From: Aplectana chamaeleonis
Taxonomy: Eukaryota; Nematoda; Chromadorea; Rhabditida; Cosmocercidae
NCBI GenBank assembly: GCA_029168955.1
Contig: JAPDOI010001073.1
Coordinates: 124,001 to 188,000 of the forward strand
DNA length: 64,000 nucleotides
Direction: 5' to 3'
Positions 44,194 through 55,925 of the stretch are shown piece after piece. The stretch's first letter is position 1. Every line of letters starts with the position of its first letter. The position numbers and the translations under genes are program-made. Under the pieces are notes generated by a model. The model searched no databases. It was not told the origin of the DNA and saw nothing but the letters and a program-made list of their open reading frames with translations.

Positions 44194-44654
44194 AGGCAAC
44201 ATACATGCTCGTAAACGTGATTGAGATAAGTACGGAAATAGAACGGTATGGCCCAGATTACAACGCCTACGCATTTTGAAGCGTCAAAAACGGCCCACAA
44301 TGCCGCTACATGAGTTAGAAGTTGGCCCCGCCCTGTATTCTCACGCCCCCCGTATTTGCCCTTTTCCTGCAGCGCAAGAGAGCTGGGTCATCTTCACCGT
44401 CGGTACTGTTGGTGGATTGCCTAAGAAGTGCACCACACACGTCACTGACGGCGAAGATGATCCAGCAACCCTGCGTTGGAGGAAAAGGGCAAACACAGGG
44501 GGCGTGAAAATACAGGGCGGGGCCAACTTTTAACTCATGTAGCGGCATTGTGGGTCGTTTTTGACACTTCAAAATGCGTAGGCAATATGTTGTAAGCCAT
44601 ACGGTTCGATTCACATTGTTATCCCAACCACGTTTACGAGCGTGTATGCTGCCT
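44194..44654. mobile_element. TTAA-AGGCA MITE, subfamily F1, copy 3
   Basis: The ends are AGGCAACATACATGCTCGTA and ACGAGCGTGTATGCTGCCT, with TTAA at 44190-44193 (shared) and 44655-44658. It is palindromic inside, like the other F1 copies, so paired open frames on both strands are artefacts. Confidence 0.88.
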
Positions 44655-45019
44655 TTAAAGCATTTTGAAAAAATTGCACAAAATGTTCAAGCGTAATCGC
44701 CAACCTCTACCCACTATTACATTTGTACAAGAAGAGCCAACACCGACAACATACACCTCTAACAATCGACTATAACGATCGATTCATGACTGTGATATTT
44801 TCATTTCCGAAAGCGATGGACCCACATCCAGCAAAAATCACCGGTCATAGTTGTGTTGTGCACAATATGCGCCAAAATGGTTCATAGCGATCGACGATAT
44901 ATATGTACGTGCTCAAGATTGATTGAATTGATCGTTGTCGATCAGTAATGTGTGACGAATATTTTTTCAAACCTAGTGATCCGTAGCCATTAATACTCAC
45001 CACTCACTGCCACGTTTTG

Positions 45020-46180
45020 TTCAATAAGAGCAACAAATTGATAGCATCGATAGGAAGAGAGCTCACAAAGGAACCACTATAGGTCGCACCTACCATTCGA
45101 AGTAGAATGAATTTTCCTAGAACCATTTTCGGGTGAAAAGTCCGAATATGCCCATCGTAGCTGCCTAGATACACTCTGAAAGAAGTCATAGGCGTTTTTT
45201 CTCCCATTTTCGTACCTATTGTACCCTCGAAAAAGCGCACTAGCTTTTCAGAAATTCAGAAACGGATCCCATATTCGTGTTTGGGTTCAAAACGACCCCC
45301 TTAGACAAAGTTCGGGTGAAAGAAGATTTTCCGAACTATGTGCAGACTAAAAGCATTCTGGACTTGTATGGAATTTCGGTTCAGCGTTCAAATATATCAG
45401 TTACGGGGTGCAGAAAGCATTAAAGAAAAATATTCAAGGTTTGACTTAAAATTCGCCCTGGAGGTTGATTGGGGTGCTTATCAATAATCTGAGATTCATT
45501 TGTCGTTTTTCCGAAGTTTTCGACTAAATTCGTTCAAAGCTTCTCAACCGAGAGAATAATTTGAAGGCAAAATCGACTTCTGACGAATTCCGGGATGTGA
45601 CTACAGATGTGGCTAAAATCATTACTCTGGGGGTTCATTCGAGTGCTCAAGACGAATCTGATGTAAGTTTATCGATTTTTGACAGCTTACGGTAGATTGC
45701 GGTGGGTATACGGTAGTTTGGTCAAAGTCTTAGATTTGTCTCAAAGTGTCCATGTGGGGGTTATTTGGGGTGCTGAATACGAATTCGATGTCCGTTTGTC
45801 GATTTTCGAATTATTGAGGTAGGTTTCGCCCCCCAAAATGGCACTTTACCTACCGTAACCCTCAGTAAACCTTAAAATTTCGACAAGCAAATTCCAGACT
45901 CGTGTTCAGCTCCCCAGATTACCTTTACATGCATGTTTTAGCAAAACCCGGAGAAATTTTCAAAAACACCCTAAAAATTCGTTGGGGGGATATATCCTTA
46001 CAGCTTTAAAAACGCTTATAACTTTGTTCATAGTGAGTGTAGGCAGCTGCGATGGGCATATTCGGATTTTTCGTCCGAGAGTGGTTCTAGAAAATATCAT
46101 TCTATTTGGAATGGTTAGTATTACCTATAGTAGTTTCCTTGTCAGAAGTAAAAATGATGAATTCAACGGATTGTTTAAGG
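45020..46180. repeat. Inverted repeat with arms of about 170 bases
   Basis: The inverse of 45030-45205 matches 45995-46180, for example GATGGGCATATTCGGA and TGGTTCTAG. Each arm is open in the equivalent frame, giving GSYDGHIRTFHPKMVL on the left (minus) and GSCDGHIRIFRPRVVL on the right (plus), but about a third of residues differ and most changes alter the residue. Confidence 0.65.
45440..45990. repeat. Dispersed repeat, copy 2 (pair with 30740-31330)
   Basis: It fills the loop of the inverted repeat above. Landmarks are GTGGGTATACGGTAGTTTGG and ACCTACCGTAACCCTCAGTA. Confidence 0.65.
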
Positions 46181-48040
46181 CGTTCTCGTGGCCTATTCAC
46201 CCTGGGGCAAATATGCAGACCATGTGGTTCACGTTTTCAAAAAAAAATGAGTAGGCAGATGGGAATTTTAGGTGCGCGCTCGGCGCGAACCACAAATTTG
46301 GAATGTTGTGTTCTTCAGAGGTTATTGTCATATAAAATAGATTTATCATCAATGAGAGATGCAAAATACGCATTCGTACTAAGTTTGTATAGGTAAAAGT
46401 CTTAACATTACCCACTATAGTCGATTTCAGATGAATTTTTCGCACTACTTGATTTCCCCAGGGTCATTTATGAGCCAATGGTTTATGCATTTCCATACTG
46501 CGGAGGGTGACGGGATGAGCTCAATTTCGGAAATACAAAATTTATGTGTTGGCCTCAGAGACACTTCTTTGTGGAGCAACACTATAAACATGGAAACATG
46601 TTAACCAGGGGTGTGCTGCAATCGCCGTTTGCCGAATGCCGTTTGCCATTTGCCGGCTATTCTTGGGGTTTGCCGTTGCCGTTTCTGTTTGCCGAATTTT
46701 TAATTTCCTTTGCCGCACAACCCTGATGTTAACCCTAAGAGACCGCGTGTCCACACTGCGCTACTAGGAACGCAATTATGGCTCCTTGAAGATTTGAAGG
46801 GCGAAAAAAAATCTGGACGAGTATGCAGGCCGCAAAAAATTGTGTTCGGCCCGTAGGTTTTTCCAAAACGGTGGCCATAGCTTCGTCACTTTTGAAGGTT
46901 TCAAAGTTCATTAGCAGCTGATGCAAGATGTAAGAATGAGATTTCCAAATATGGCGACGGGTTCCATTGTTCTTTCTCTCCGAAGTGGGAATGCTCGAAA
47001 CATGCAAAAATCAACACGGACCTCACAGCACCTGCCACTGTTTGATAAGAAACGGAACTGAGTTCAATTTTATTGAAATAAGCTCACAGCTCCGAAAAAA
47101 AAGGCATGAAAACTCGGCATAAATCTAACAGACCAAACATCTATGCTGATTATGCATGAAAAACGGAGCAAATAAGGACACGAAACATGGAAATAGGAAT
47201 AGCGATAGCTAATGGAATCATGAACGGCAAATCATTCCCAAAGAAAAAGATACGTTAGGCACTGCACATCCAAATCATAAGGTTCCGACAGAGCAACTGC
47301 TCTTTTCCTAACAAAATCTGGGGAAGGATGCACAGGAGCACCTTCATTCACAACTCTATTGTTGAAAAGGAAACAGAATTTTGAGCCGCAGAAATTTTGC
47401 TCCAACTTGTGTTCTTACCATCCGCTCCTTAATATTGAATGAGCTTCCCTTAGATCTCGTCAGCGTCCAAGGGAAAATGAAATCAAGTCTAGAGGAATCC
47501 TTAGCGAGAGAGTTTCCAACACCTTCACAATATCTTTTCTCTTCACCAAGTCAACATACTTGATAGACCAGAACATATAGCGACGGCGCGAGGAACGCTA
47601 TTTGGTATGAAGTGGAAACCCAATCCGGGGGCGAACGATTATACCGCGGTACAAAGGGTGGAGAGTGGAATATTGCCATCAACCTGTGATTCATCACTAC
47701 CATACCCTCCATACCGGAGTTATTGTGTGGGGTACAAGATACCTTACGAGAGACTCGGGTTTCGCGTTACTGATTCAAAAAATTGGTGAGCCCGAAGAGA
47801 CACTCTGAAATGGGAGGTGCCTGAGAGCGCATGGCGCGCGCACCTCTTCGCGGATGAGTCACATTTAAGCGTGCCCATTTTACATCTTTATGCGGTTTTC
47901 CTAAAATTATCAGCTACCCTCAAGCGATTTCGTCTCTGCTGTCACCCAGACGATTGCTATTAACCCAGGGAGCAGTACCACGACAATATGACGCTGAAAG
48001 AAGCGCCGGAAGTTCGTAACTCTTGCTATTCTGAAGCTGG
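46181..48040. other. No supported gene
   Basis: A TTAACCCTAAGAGACCGCGT phrase at 46734 resembles a piggyBac-like end, but no partner was found. At 46625-46680 GCCGTTTGCC-type words repeat (GTTTGCCGAATGCCGTTTGC). Two successive 60-codon plus frames at 47381-47789 have no splice support. Confidence 0.3.
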
Positions 48041-48044
48041 TTAA

Positions 48045-48482
48045 AAGCAGTGTTCACGATAAATTTCATTTTCGATATCTCCACGGTTTACGGAAGGTCT
48101 GGTGCCCTGTATAGCAAGGCATGCTTAAAAAAGACGCGTTTTGAGCAAAAATAGGCCCTCTCTTGTTTACGTTGATTTTTGGGTGTGGAGGAATTGACCG
48201 CTAGAGGAATGATACCTATCAGTGCATTGAAGCGATCAGCTCACTTATCAGCACTTCCTTCACTTGATCATTCCTGTAATCTGAGTCTTCAGTTGTTCAT
48301 TTCGAGAGAGCGGATCTGGGGCACCAGGCGTGTCTGGGTAACCAAAACGCTTGTTTGCAGCCGTTATTTTGCCTCTCCTGGCTCGTTTTCTACCGTTCTT
48401 TCGACACTGGGAGCATAGGATCCTTTTCGCCCATCATTTCACTGTGGAAAGTCCACGAGAATGATCATCGTGAACGCTGCCT
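48045..48482. mobile_element. TTAA-AGGCA MITE, subfamily F5, copy 1
   Basis: The left end is AAGCAGTGTTCACGATAAAT after TTAA (48041-48044). The right end is ATGATCATCGTGAACGCTGCCT followed by TCAG, an eroded duplication. The interior shares TAAACGCTTG-style and CTGGCTCGTTTTC words with 63368-63852. Confidence 0.7.
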
Positions 48483-48793
48483 TCAGGGAAAAGAAGCTCA
48501 ATAGCGCTAATGTCAAAGTTGTTGTGTCAAGTTGGAGCCTTTAAGCGCGTCAGCAATGCAAATTCGACGTTGTTATCTCAACTTTGTTATGGGTAGCGTC
48601 GTTTATGCACCGGTCTTCGTATTAAGTGATTACATGTAAAGAATTATCATATTCATAATCATAGTTTTTAACCCATTCACGACCACGTGTCCCAGCGGTG
48701 GGACACCTTTTTCAAAAATCGATTTCTCCGCCACAAGAAACTACTCTCCAACCTACACATGTTGAATATATTGACCTACCCGAAACTTCAATA

Positions 48794-49271
48794 AAGCCTA
48801 GTTTTGACTGCAGGTGGTCGCTGCGGCCATGCGAGGGACAACTGTTCCTTTCTCATCGCGCGTAATGGAAAGCCGCTCCGATTGTGATCGCTTCGTGGCA
48901 AACGTCCTACATCGCTGGGTCGTGGCGACGAAATCCTATGTCTTACTGCATCGCTGCTTGAAGGGTGATTCTCAATGGTCGCTGACCGTCGCTCCATCGC
49001 GGCCAAAATGGCAGCGATGGAGCGATTGCCAGCGAATGACACGTTTCGTCTAGTGAACGTTGGCTCTTTCACTTGACAAGGTCAGTGTTTACGGGTCGAA
49101 ACGTGTTATTGATAACTGCCAGCCATTAATTTCACTGATTGATTGAAATTCTTCGATCATCCGTGAGGCTATGCACTATGAACAGAATCGCATCCGCTGC
49201 TACATCGCTGCAGCAGCGGGTGCAAAATCGCTGCGATGAAAAACAGCAGCGATGCAGTCAAAACTAGGCTT
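48794..49271. mobile_element. TA-flanked MITE ending AAGCCTAG, copy 2 (nested)
   Basis: The termini are the same as in copy 1 and about 95 percent of bases look identical by eye. TA precedes it; the right flank is altered by the element inserted next to it. Confidence 0.86.
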
Positions 49272-49273
49272 AA

Positions 49274-49704
49274 GGCAGCGTCCATACGTCGCGAGAACGG
49301 GCGCCCCGCTGTTGTGCGCCCATTCGACACTCCTTAACGCTGCCCGCAATTTGACACAGGAAAACACCCCCACCTCTTGTTGATTCGATTGATAACGTTT
49401 GATCGGGTGATCAATCGCTCGAGTCGGCGCAACAGCTGATGATTTCACTTGGTTTTCGACATCCGTGGTAGAATTATGAAAAACAAGGGCATCAGTTTTG
49501 CTACAGGTTGAATGCCGCTTGCTTTAGTGATGGAGCAGTAAGCTTGAAACTTGCTGTTCGCTTCGTGGTGCTGGCGTAAGCGCGCGAGAGCGAGTGGGCG
49601 AGGGCGCGCGAGAAGGAGCGCCTGTGAGCGGCTAGCGAATCGTCTGCCCGCGATGACTATCGATTTTGGGTAATCGCACGCTCTCGTCACGTATGGACGG
49701 AGCC
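49274..49704. mobile_element. PIF/Harbinger-like MITE, copy 2 (nested, TAA duplication)
   Basis: It begins GGCAGCGTCCATACGTCGCG and ends CACGTATGGACGGAGCC, flanked by TAA at 49271-49273 and 49705-49707. It is inserted at the very end of the TA-flanked MITE, so it is the youngest of the three layers. Confidence 0.84.
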
Positions 49705-50272
49705 TAAAAACCTCGTGGTCTATCAGTAGGTCAAGTACAACAGCATATTTAGACTTTTCTAAAATCAGAGGAGCTAGATTAGAGGAAAAGACGGCTGCAA
49801 AGTAACTTTAAAAGCACATTATGACTTTTTTCTCCTATTGCAAGCTTTAAGGTTTATTAGTAGAAACCTATCGTTTGAAACTCGTTTCCTTTTCTAAAAG
49901 CGTTGCAGCTCAGTTGACCCCGTTTCGGTTTTGAGTAATTGTTTCTCGATAACGAAAGCGTCTCGAAAGCTCAAACACTGATGCTGTTCGACCACCGTTG
50001 CTAGTTACAATATAGACACATAAAAGTAAAATCAATCACTCGTGGGACGCTATTAAAGCGAACGTGTCCCACCGGCGGGACACGTTATACGGTGACGCAA
50101 AATTGCACAAAGTCCGGACGTGCAGTCACCCAAAAATAGGCCTGGTCGTGAATGGGTTAATTGTCTCACAGTTCCATACTCTATTCGTACTATTCGTTTC
50201 TCTAAGCCACGAGAAGGTGCGCGCCCCATGCGATCTAAGCCCCCACTCCCCCCACAGCAGAGCGCTTACCCC

Positions 50273-50957
50273 TACTCGGAAAAATTGAAACAAGTTACTT
50301 GTAATATAAATGTAACTTGCTTGAATGTCTCAAGTAGCTTACATTTATTTTACATATAACATACATTTATATTACATGTAACTTACATTTATATTAAATG
50401 TAAGTTACACTTATGTTACCTGTAACTTACATTTGAATTTTCACTATGGGTGGCCATCACGTAACGCAGACGACACGCGACGCAGAGGGTGCGTCCCAGG
50501 CCACACACTACGCCAAAAAAATGCTATGCAGGTCCTTCCTTGCAGGTATGGGGTGAAGTACCTCAAAATTGAGTAATTGAACCATCAGCGACGCCAGTCG
50601 TATGGCTGAGCCCTGGAGTGCGTCGTACATTAGCCTCGGAAATATCTTATTGACCGATTTAAGTTACTTGCGACTTATATTGTGCCATTTAAGTTACATG
50701 TCACATATCTGAGGCGCACTGCACGCAGTATCATCTCAGAAATTAAAAATAATTCACTTGTAACATATCTAAGCTGATGAAAGTTACTTGCGACTTATCT
50801 AAAGTCATTTAAGTTACATGCAACATATGGGAGGCGCAGCGCTCGCAGTATCCCACCGATATGTTAGATGTAATCTAATAGACCTGAGATAAGTCGCAAG
50901 TAACTTTAATGGGCCCAGATATGTTACAAGTAACTTGTTTTCATTTTTCTGAGTACA
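50273..50957. mobile_element. MITE built from AAGTTACTTG repeats
   Basis: TACTCGGAAAAATTGAAACA at the left and the inverse of the right end (TACTCAGAAAAATGAAAACA) match, and both continue into AGTTACTTGTAA. The interior repeats AAGTTACTTGCGACTTAT and AAGTTACATGYMACATAT several times in both orientations, plus a run of TAACTTACATTTATATTA words at 50335-50430. Length is about 685 bases. Confidence 0.7.
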
Positions 50958-52689
50958 CGTACCAACCCCGAGCGAACCCATTCCAGTCGTGGTTGAGTGT
51001 AAAGAATAGAGTAAGACAATGGTATGTTATACCATTGGTTGAATATTACTCCTGGTTTAGTTCATAAATCCATCCCATGAGCAGAGCATGGCAGGAGTTT
51101 TATTAATGTTGTTCCCGACCCCCTCTATGAGATCAGTATCCTTTTTCCCGTACGGAGAGCAAATAGTGGTTCCATGGTTCATCAAACGACATACGTAGCT
51201 ATTGTAAGCTATGATTGAGTTGTTGAGACTTCTGAATCTTACAGCTTTAAAAAGGGTATAGGTCCTGTGGATGGCTCTTGCAACTGAAGGTCTTGTATGA
51301 TTCTGAAAGAAAAGGCTGATATCAAACTTGAAACGAAGGTATAGCCGATAAGGTATAGGCTTTACTTCAAACGCCTTGAAATGAGGGAGGGAGGACATGC
51401 GTTATCTCACTGACTTTTTCAGAAGACTCGGACAAATTTTTGTGAGCAGCATGAATGGAACTTCATATTGCCAATGTGCACAACTTTGGATTTGTGACCC
51501 GCCAGCAGCAGTCCCCAAACTTCTAGCCAACTGTCAAAAAATTCGAAGTTAATTCCAAGGGAGAGTTTCCACATCTTAACTGATGTTAAATTACATCAGA
51601 AGTAAAGCGTCGGAAGCGAAATGGCGAAGAGGAAGGGTATGGAGTTTGTCAGTAAAACACTCGTAGTACTCCTCCCCTCCCCGCCATTTCTGTTTCAGCC
51701 CCGCCCATTTCCTTCGCATTCTTAACATAAATACGGAAAAAAACTAAGGGTTTTCACCTTACGAGAGTAAGTTTGTGATTGCATGTGTACTGTGTCCTGC
51801 TTTTCTGAATGATCCGAAGTCCGGTGTCCGAAATCTCTTGGTTCTGATCAAATGTGTGGGAAACACCTCACTCAAAAAGGTGGGATAGTTTCACGCGACA
51901 ACTATTGGTAAAGGACTTATAGTTAGTTACACTTCGAGAAATCAGAGCAATGTGGTGGTTCAATGGTTACTCCAGAATTTACAAAAAAGTTTACTAAGCC
52001 GATTTATCTGCTCCTGAACGCAATCGATGACTTCTGTGGAGACGTCGCGTCTATCAGAAAGCCACGTTTGTTCTACTCTAGCTTGTTATGAACTCAGGAG
52101 ATTAAAAATGGATATAGAAGAATATGGATATGTCTAGATGACACTCAAGTCATCTAGACAGAGTTTCAACTGAAATTGAAGTATAGCAATTCAGCTGCAG
52201 ACCAATAGCAACCCTTTGGTGGATGGGTATAATGTGAGAGAATCATAGGAACACATCCTATTTCATATTGTTCCCCAGAGGATTCCATTTTAAAGATCAA
52301 CCGCTATACAAGTGCGACTTTAAGCCGCTGTCTGAAGGACAAAAGTGCTGCAAATAGGATGCCTCTGTTCCCTTCCGGAAAGAAACCTTGGCAATTTCGA
52401 AACTGCAGAAAGTCCTTGGGAGTAGAACTGAGGCAGTTTTCTGAGGAAAGTTGGCCGTGTTGTGAGGCAATCTTAGCTCTATAGTGGATATAAGCCAGAG
52501 CAATACTCGCCTTATAGAGAGCACAAATTCCCACACAAAAATCCATTGGTGAGGTACTGACGACACCCACTTCAGGGATAATTGTGACTCTATTGGTTTC
52601 GAATTTGTTTTCAGTTCCGAAAAGTGTTTCTGGTCAGAAGCAAAGAATGTGGTGTATGATCTCCGTATCAGATTTATTTTAGCGAATCT
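50958..52689. other. No supported gene
   Basis: Minus-strand frames at 51057-51398 and 52297-52734 are open for 113 and 145 codons. The second ends in repeat sequence and neither has splice sites or motifs that I can defend. Confidence 0.25.
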
Positions 52690-52775
52690 TCCAGGCGCGA
52701 TCATTGCAGCTGGCCATGCCGTTGGCGGTACCACCGGTCAAAGAGGTTTCAATCGCGCACGGCGATCATTCAATA
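52690..52775. repeat. Short dispersed repeat, copy 2
   Basis: This is the partner of 18145-18250, at about 80 percent identity by eye. Confidence 0.5.
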
Positions 52776-53325
52776 GACTAAATTGGACATGTGGACTCTA
52801 AAAACTTTCAAACAATGTTCCTCTAGCAAAAACCTCACTGACTCTCTTAGAGGTTTCATTCCAAATACTCAAATCTAAAAAAGTCTTCAACTTCAAACAA
52901 AAGGTTGACTTCATGTGTCGATTGAGAGATACTTGAAAGATTGGCAGGTTAGCCTACATATAGTTACGTCCGTGGCTGGCCTCCTCAAAAAAAAACATTT
53001 GAATCATACCCGACTCTGGCGAGGGCGGTCGCGTGCCCGGCTCTCTAATCAATTCAGGAAAGACTCAAGGTATATAGGTATTGTGTGCGGGGAACGAAAA
53101 CTTACTTTTTTTCAACACTTCTTGTATTTTTTTCTGAAAAGGTGAGAAGAATTAAAAACCCGCCCTCGACAAGGTGCTCGCGAACGCCTCCGCAGACGTA
53201 CCGCCATAATTGATGACAAGTTTTGATTTTTCCTGAATTCGAGAAAAAAAGCGCAGGAGACGTTGAGAAACGGTACGTTTCCCTCAAACACGAAATATTA
53301 GTACACCTAGAGTCTTTACACCAAA

Positions 53326-53481
53326 TATTTTCTGTTTTGTAGCTACATTTATTTCCGTTCATCGCGTGCGCTTGCGCGTATGCTGCGCCTCCTTCTTCCC
53401 AAACTTCTCCGCTGTCTCTACCCTCGCTCCGCATAAGCGCGCTGAGGAACAGAGTAAGTTTCTCTCCGAAACAGAGTATAC
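53326..53481 (+). mobile_element. TATCCTCT-family short repeat, copy 4
   Basis: The core is CATCGCGTGCGCTTGCGCGT, GCCTCCTTCTTCCCAAACTT and ACCCTCGCTCCGCATAAGCG, with a closing CCGAAACAGAGTATA. The left end is eroded (TATTTTCTG). Confidence 0.7.
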
Positions 53482-54121
53482 GTACACGCAGGAATAACTC
53501 GAAAAAAAATAACGAAACAGAAAACACGGTAATTCAGAAACAAAATTTTCAGTTTTTTTTTATATCAACTAGTGGCATACTTGGAACCGAGCCAGCTATG
53601 GCCAAAGTATGCTTAGTGGCATTAGATAGCCACACCACCAACTTTTTCCGTTGCCGTAGACTGTTCTTGGCAAGGCACGCACTGGGTACCCTTTGGGCTA
53701 GATTTCTTCGAAGCTTTTTGGTGGATTCGCCTCGAGCCTAGCAAAAGGTGATCGAACTGTTAAAGTAGTCGCTGCTAACTGTTTATAAAGGGCAATCCTA
53801 GTGATTAGCAGACGTGAGAAGAACAATGGTAGAAAAGGTCGAATGAACTTCTTTCGACACACTCTATTTTGATAAACGTGAGCCTCCTAAATGTAATACG
53901 CCGTCACTTGCCATATAATGCCAGAATAGAAGGATTATGTAGTCGAAAAGGCTACGAATTCAGCCTTCACAAGAAAATGTTACCACATAGAGTATGATGT
54001 CATCGGCACTCCATTGAAGGAATTCTACGAATCTCTTCGTGAAATTCTCGGAGAAATTACGTAGCATAGATGACTTCAGCTTGAATGTCATTCACAAGGA
54101 GGCTACTATCACAGCTGCATA

Positions 54122-54284
54122 TATCTTTTGGTTTTCGGAGGTAAATTCAGTTTGTTCCCCCGCGTGCGTATGCTGAGAGAGGAGAGGGACCTCGACGAAG
54201 TGTGGGGAGAAGGAGACGCAGCATGCGCGCTCACACGCTCGCGACCGACTGCAGGAAATTTCACCCCGAAATAGATAGAGGATA
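54122..54284 (-). mobile_element. TATCCTCT-family short repeat, copy 5 (reverse)
   Basis: This is the inverse orientation: GGAGAAGGAGACGCAGCATG and CCCGAAATAGATAGAGGATA close the right side. Confidence 0.7.
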
Positions 54285-54344
54285 GATGTTGAGAATCAGT
54301 CCTTCGAGTCTGGCTCTCAACAGCGTGTTGTCTGTCCTTAGCAA

Positions 54345-54734
54345 TTAGTTGACTGGAGTTAGGGTGGCTGCCCTTTGGCCTTCCACTTCGGAGCAGAAAT
54401 CGTGAGGAGCATTAGGCAGTAAACCAGAAAAAGGGCCATTGACAACACTAACGAGACATGACATCTGCTGCCGTTTTGAATCGGCAACAACGAAATGCGG
54501 CTTCCAATCGAATCCGCGCCTACACCACATCCGGCTCAACTCGCAGCAATAAACACAATGCAAACGAATGAAACAGCACACAAGGAAAATCTTTTCCCAA
54601 GAAGTCATGAGCTGAAACCAATCTCGGAATAAATAGACAGAAAACGATGAGGTTCTACACTTACGATAGGCAGTGAAAAACTATGACTGAGGAGATCGGA
54701 AGGAATATGAAAGAGGTTGTTGAGTCCTCCGTTG
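54345..54734 (-). CDS. Candidate two-exon gene end with a secretion-like segment
   Basis: On the minus strand exon 54734-54665 has a TTGTTCTTAG acceptor and an ATC/GTAAGTG donor and encodes NGGLNNLFHIPSDLLSHSFS plus LPI. A 53-base intron ending GGTTTCAG leads in phase to exon 54611-54345, which starts LMTSWEKIFLVCCFIRLHCV and ends in TAA. Near the second exon's start, the hydrophobic IFLVCCFIRLHCVYCC could be a signal or membrane segment, and a cysteine-containing soluble part follows. If the second exon is trans-spliced instead, the ATG at 54608 would start a small secreted protein of 87 residues. No family recognised. Confidence 0.4.
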
Positions 54735-55306
54735 CTAAGAACAACAGTCAGAAAAATCCATTCTCTGATCAAGAATTGGAATTTGAGCAGTTCCATGAGT
54801 TTACGAATTTTTTAAAACTTTTTCACCGAATCTCCTTCCTCGAAACTCCGTCACAAGACTTGGATACCCACTCTTCATCAACTGCATGGTTTTTGAGTAA
54901 AACAGATCTTTTGAGCTGCGTTGTGAATTTACGTCGAAACAGACATTGGCATTTTTGAGAAAAAAAACCACCCTTCCTCTTACCCCATACCTCCAATCTT
55001 TATTTTTTCCAATCTATGCGAGTGTTCTATATTTACCCAAAAACTGCAGACTGAGAGCACATTTGTGAGCCATTAGCGGTCAAGATGTTCGGTTTTCTCG
55101 AGCAAATAATTCTTTTCGCTGTATCTCGTGGCTCCAAACATTGCTCCAAGATTGTAATACCCATTCTAAGTCTACAGTGTAAACTTGAAACGTGTGTATT
55201 CTTCTGAGCTGCTTTATGAATTTTCGCTCAATCACTAACGACGATTATTAACGGAAAACACGACCCTTCCACCGACCCCCCCCCGCTTTCGGTACCTGTT
55301 TTCTAA

Positions 55307-55570
55307 AGGCAAGGGACACCCAAATACTTATTTTTCAAGTTTTATGCTTATCTAGGGGAAAATCGCACGCTGGCCACCATGATATCTCTGAAATCGCTCA
55401 TGGGCAAGGGAGTGAATAACGACGACGCCGTTGAATTTCATCCATTCATCTGGCCGCTAATCAGTTAACAAATCAGGAAGATGGTATGACCCTTAGCGGT
55501 CGCTTACATCACGCACACAAATCTATTTCCGTAGTTATCTCAATCACGTTTGCGGCCGTGTACGCTGCCT
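55307..55570. mobile_element. Chimeric TTAA-AGGCA element
   Basis: The left end AGGCAAGGGACACCCAAATA resembles the element at 40086, while the right end GTTTGCGGCCGTGTACGCTGCCT is F1-like (TTAA follows at 55571-55574). CTAA precedes the left end. Either two elements recombined or one was inserted and deleted. Confidence 0.55.
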
Positions 55571-55644
55571 TTAAGGCCCCCGTCATAGTCGGTGGATCTA
55601 CTGAGTCCCACCGGGTCGATACTATACTTTTACATTTTCAGACT

Positions 55645-55925
55645 TTTTTCGAATATTCGACTTTTCGAATAATTCGGAATTCTGGAGTTTTCGAATATTC
55701 GACTTTTCGAATAATTCGGGATTTTGAAGTTTTCGAATATTCGACTTTTCGAATAATTCGGGATTTTGGACTTTTCGAATATTCGACTTTTCGAATAATT
55801 CGGGAATTTGAACTTTTCGAATATTCGAATTTTCGAATAATTCGGGATTTGAAGCTTTTCGAATATTCGACTTTTCGAATAATTCGGGATTTTGAACTTT
55901 TCGAATATCCGACTTTTCGAATAAA
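55645..55925. repeat. 42-base tandem array 1, about seven units
   Basis: Each unit holds TTCGAATATTCGACTTTTCG, then AATAATTCGG and a variable ten-base spacer. The units are full of TTCGAA palindromes. A 14-residue repeat (FEYSTFRIIRDFEL type) in the plus frame follows from the 42-base period. A similar array is at 61826-62065. Confidence 0.9.

Larger units (their letters stand above)
48672..50156. mobile_element. piggyBac-like element, copy B, carrying two nested MITEs
   Basis: The ends are CCCATTCACGACCACGTG and GGCCTGGTCGTGAATGGG, flanked by TTAA at 48668-48671 and 50157-50160. It matches copy A at both ends, including the CCCACCGG(C/T)GGGAC palindrome. It is interrupted at about 48794-49704 by a TA-flanked MITE and a Harbinger-like MITE. 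Removing them restores continuity with copy A (CTTCA before, CCTCGTGGTC after, against ACTATAAACTTCGTGGTCC in A). Confidence 0.87.

Noticed and set aside
47381..47789. Two neighbouring 60-codon frames
   Set aside because: There are no splice sites that join them and no recognised domain.
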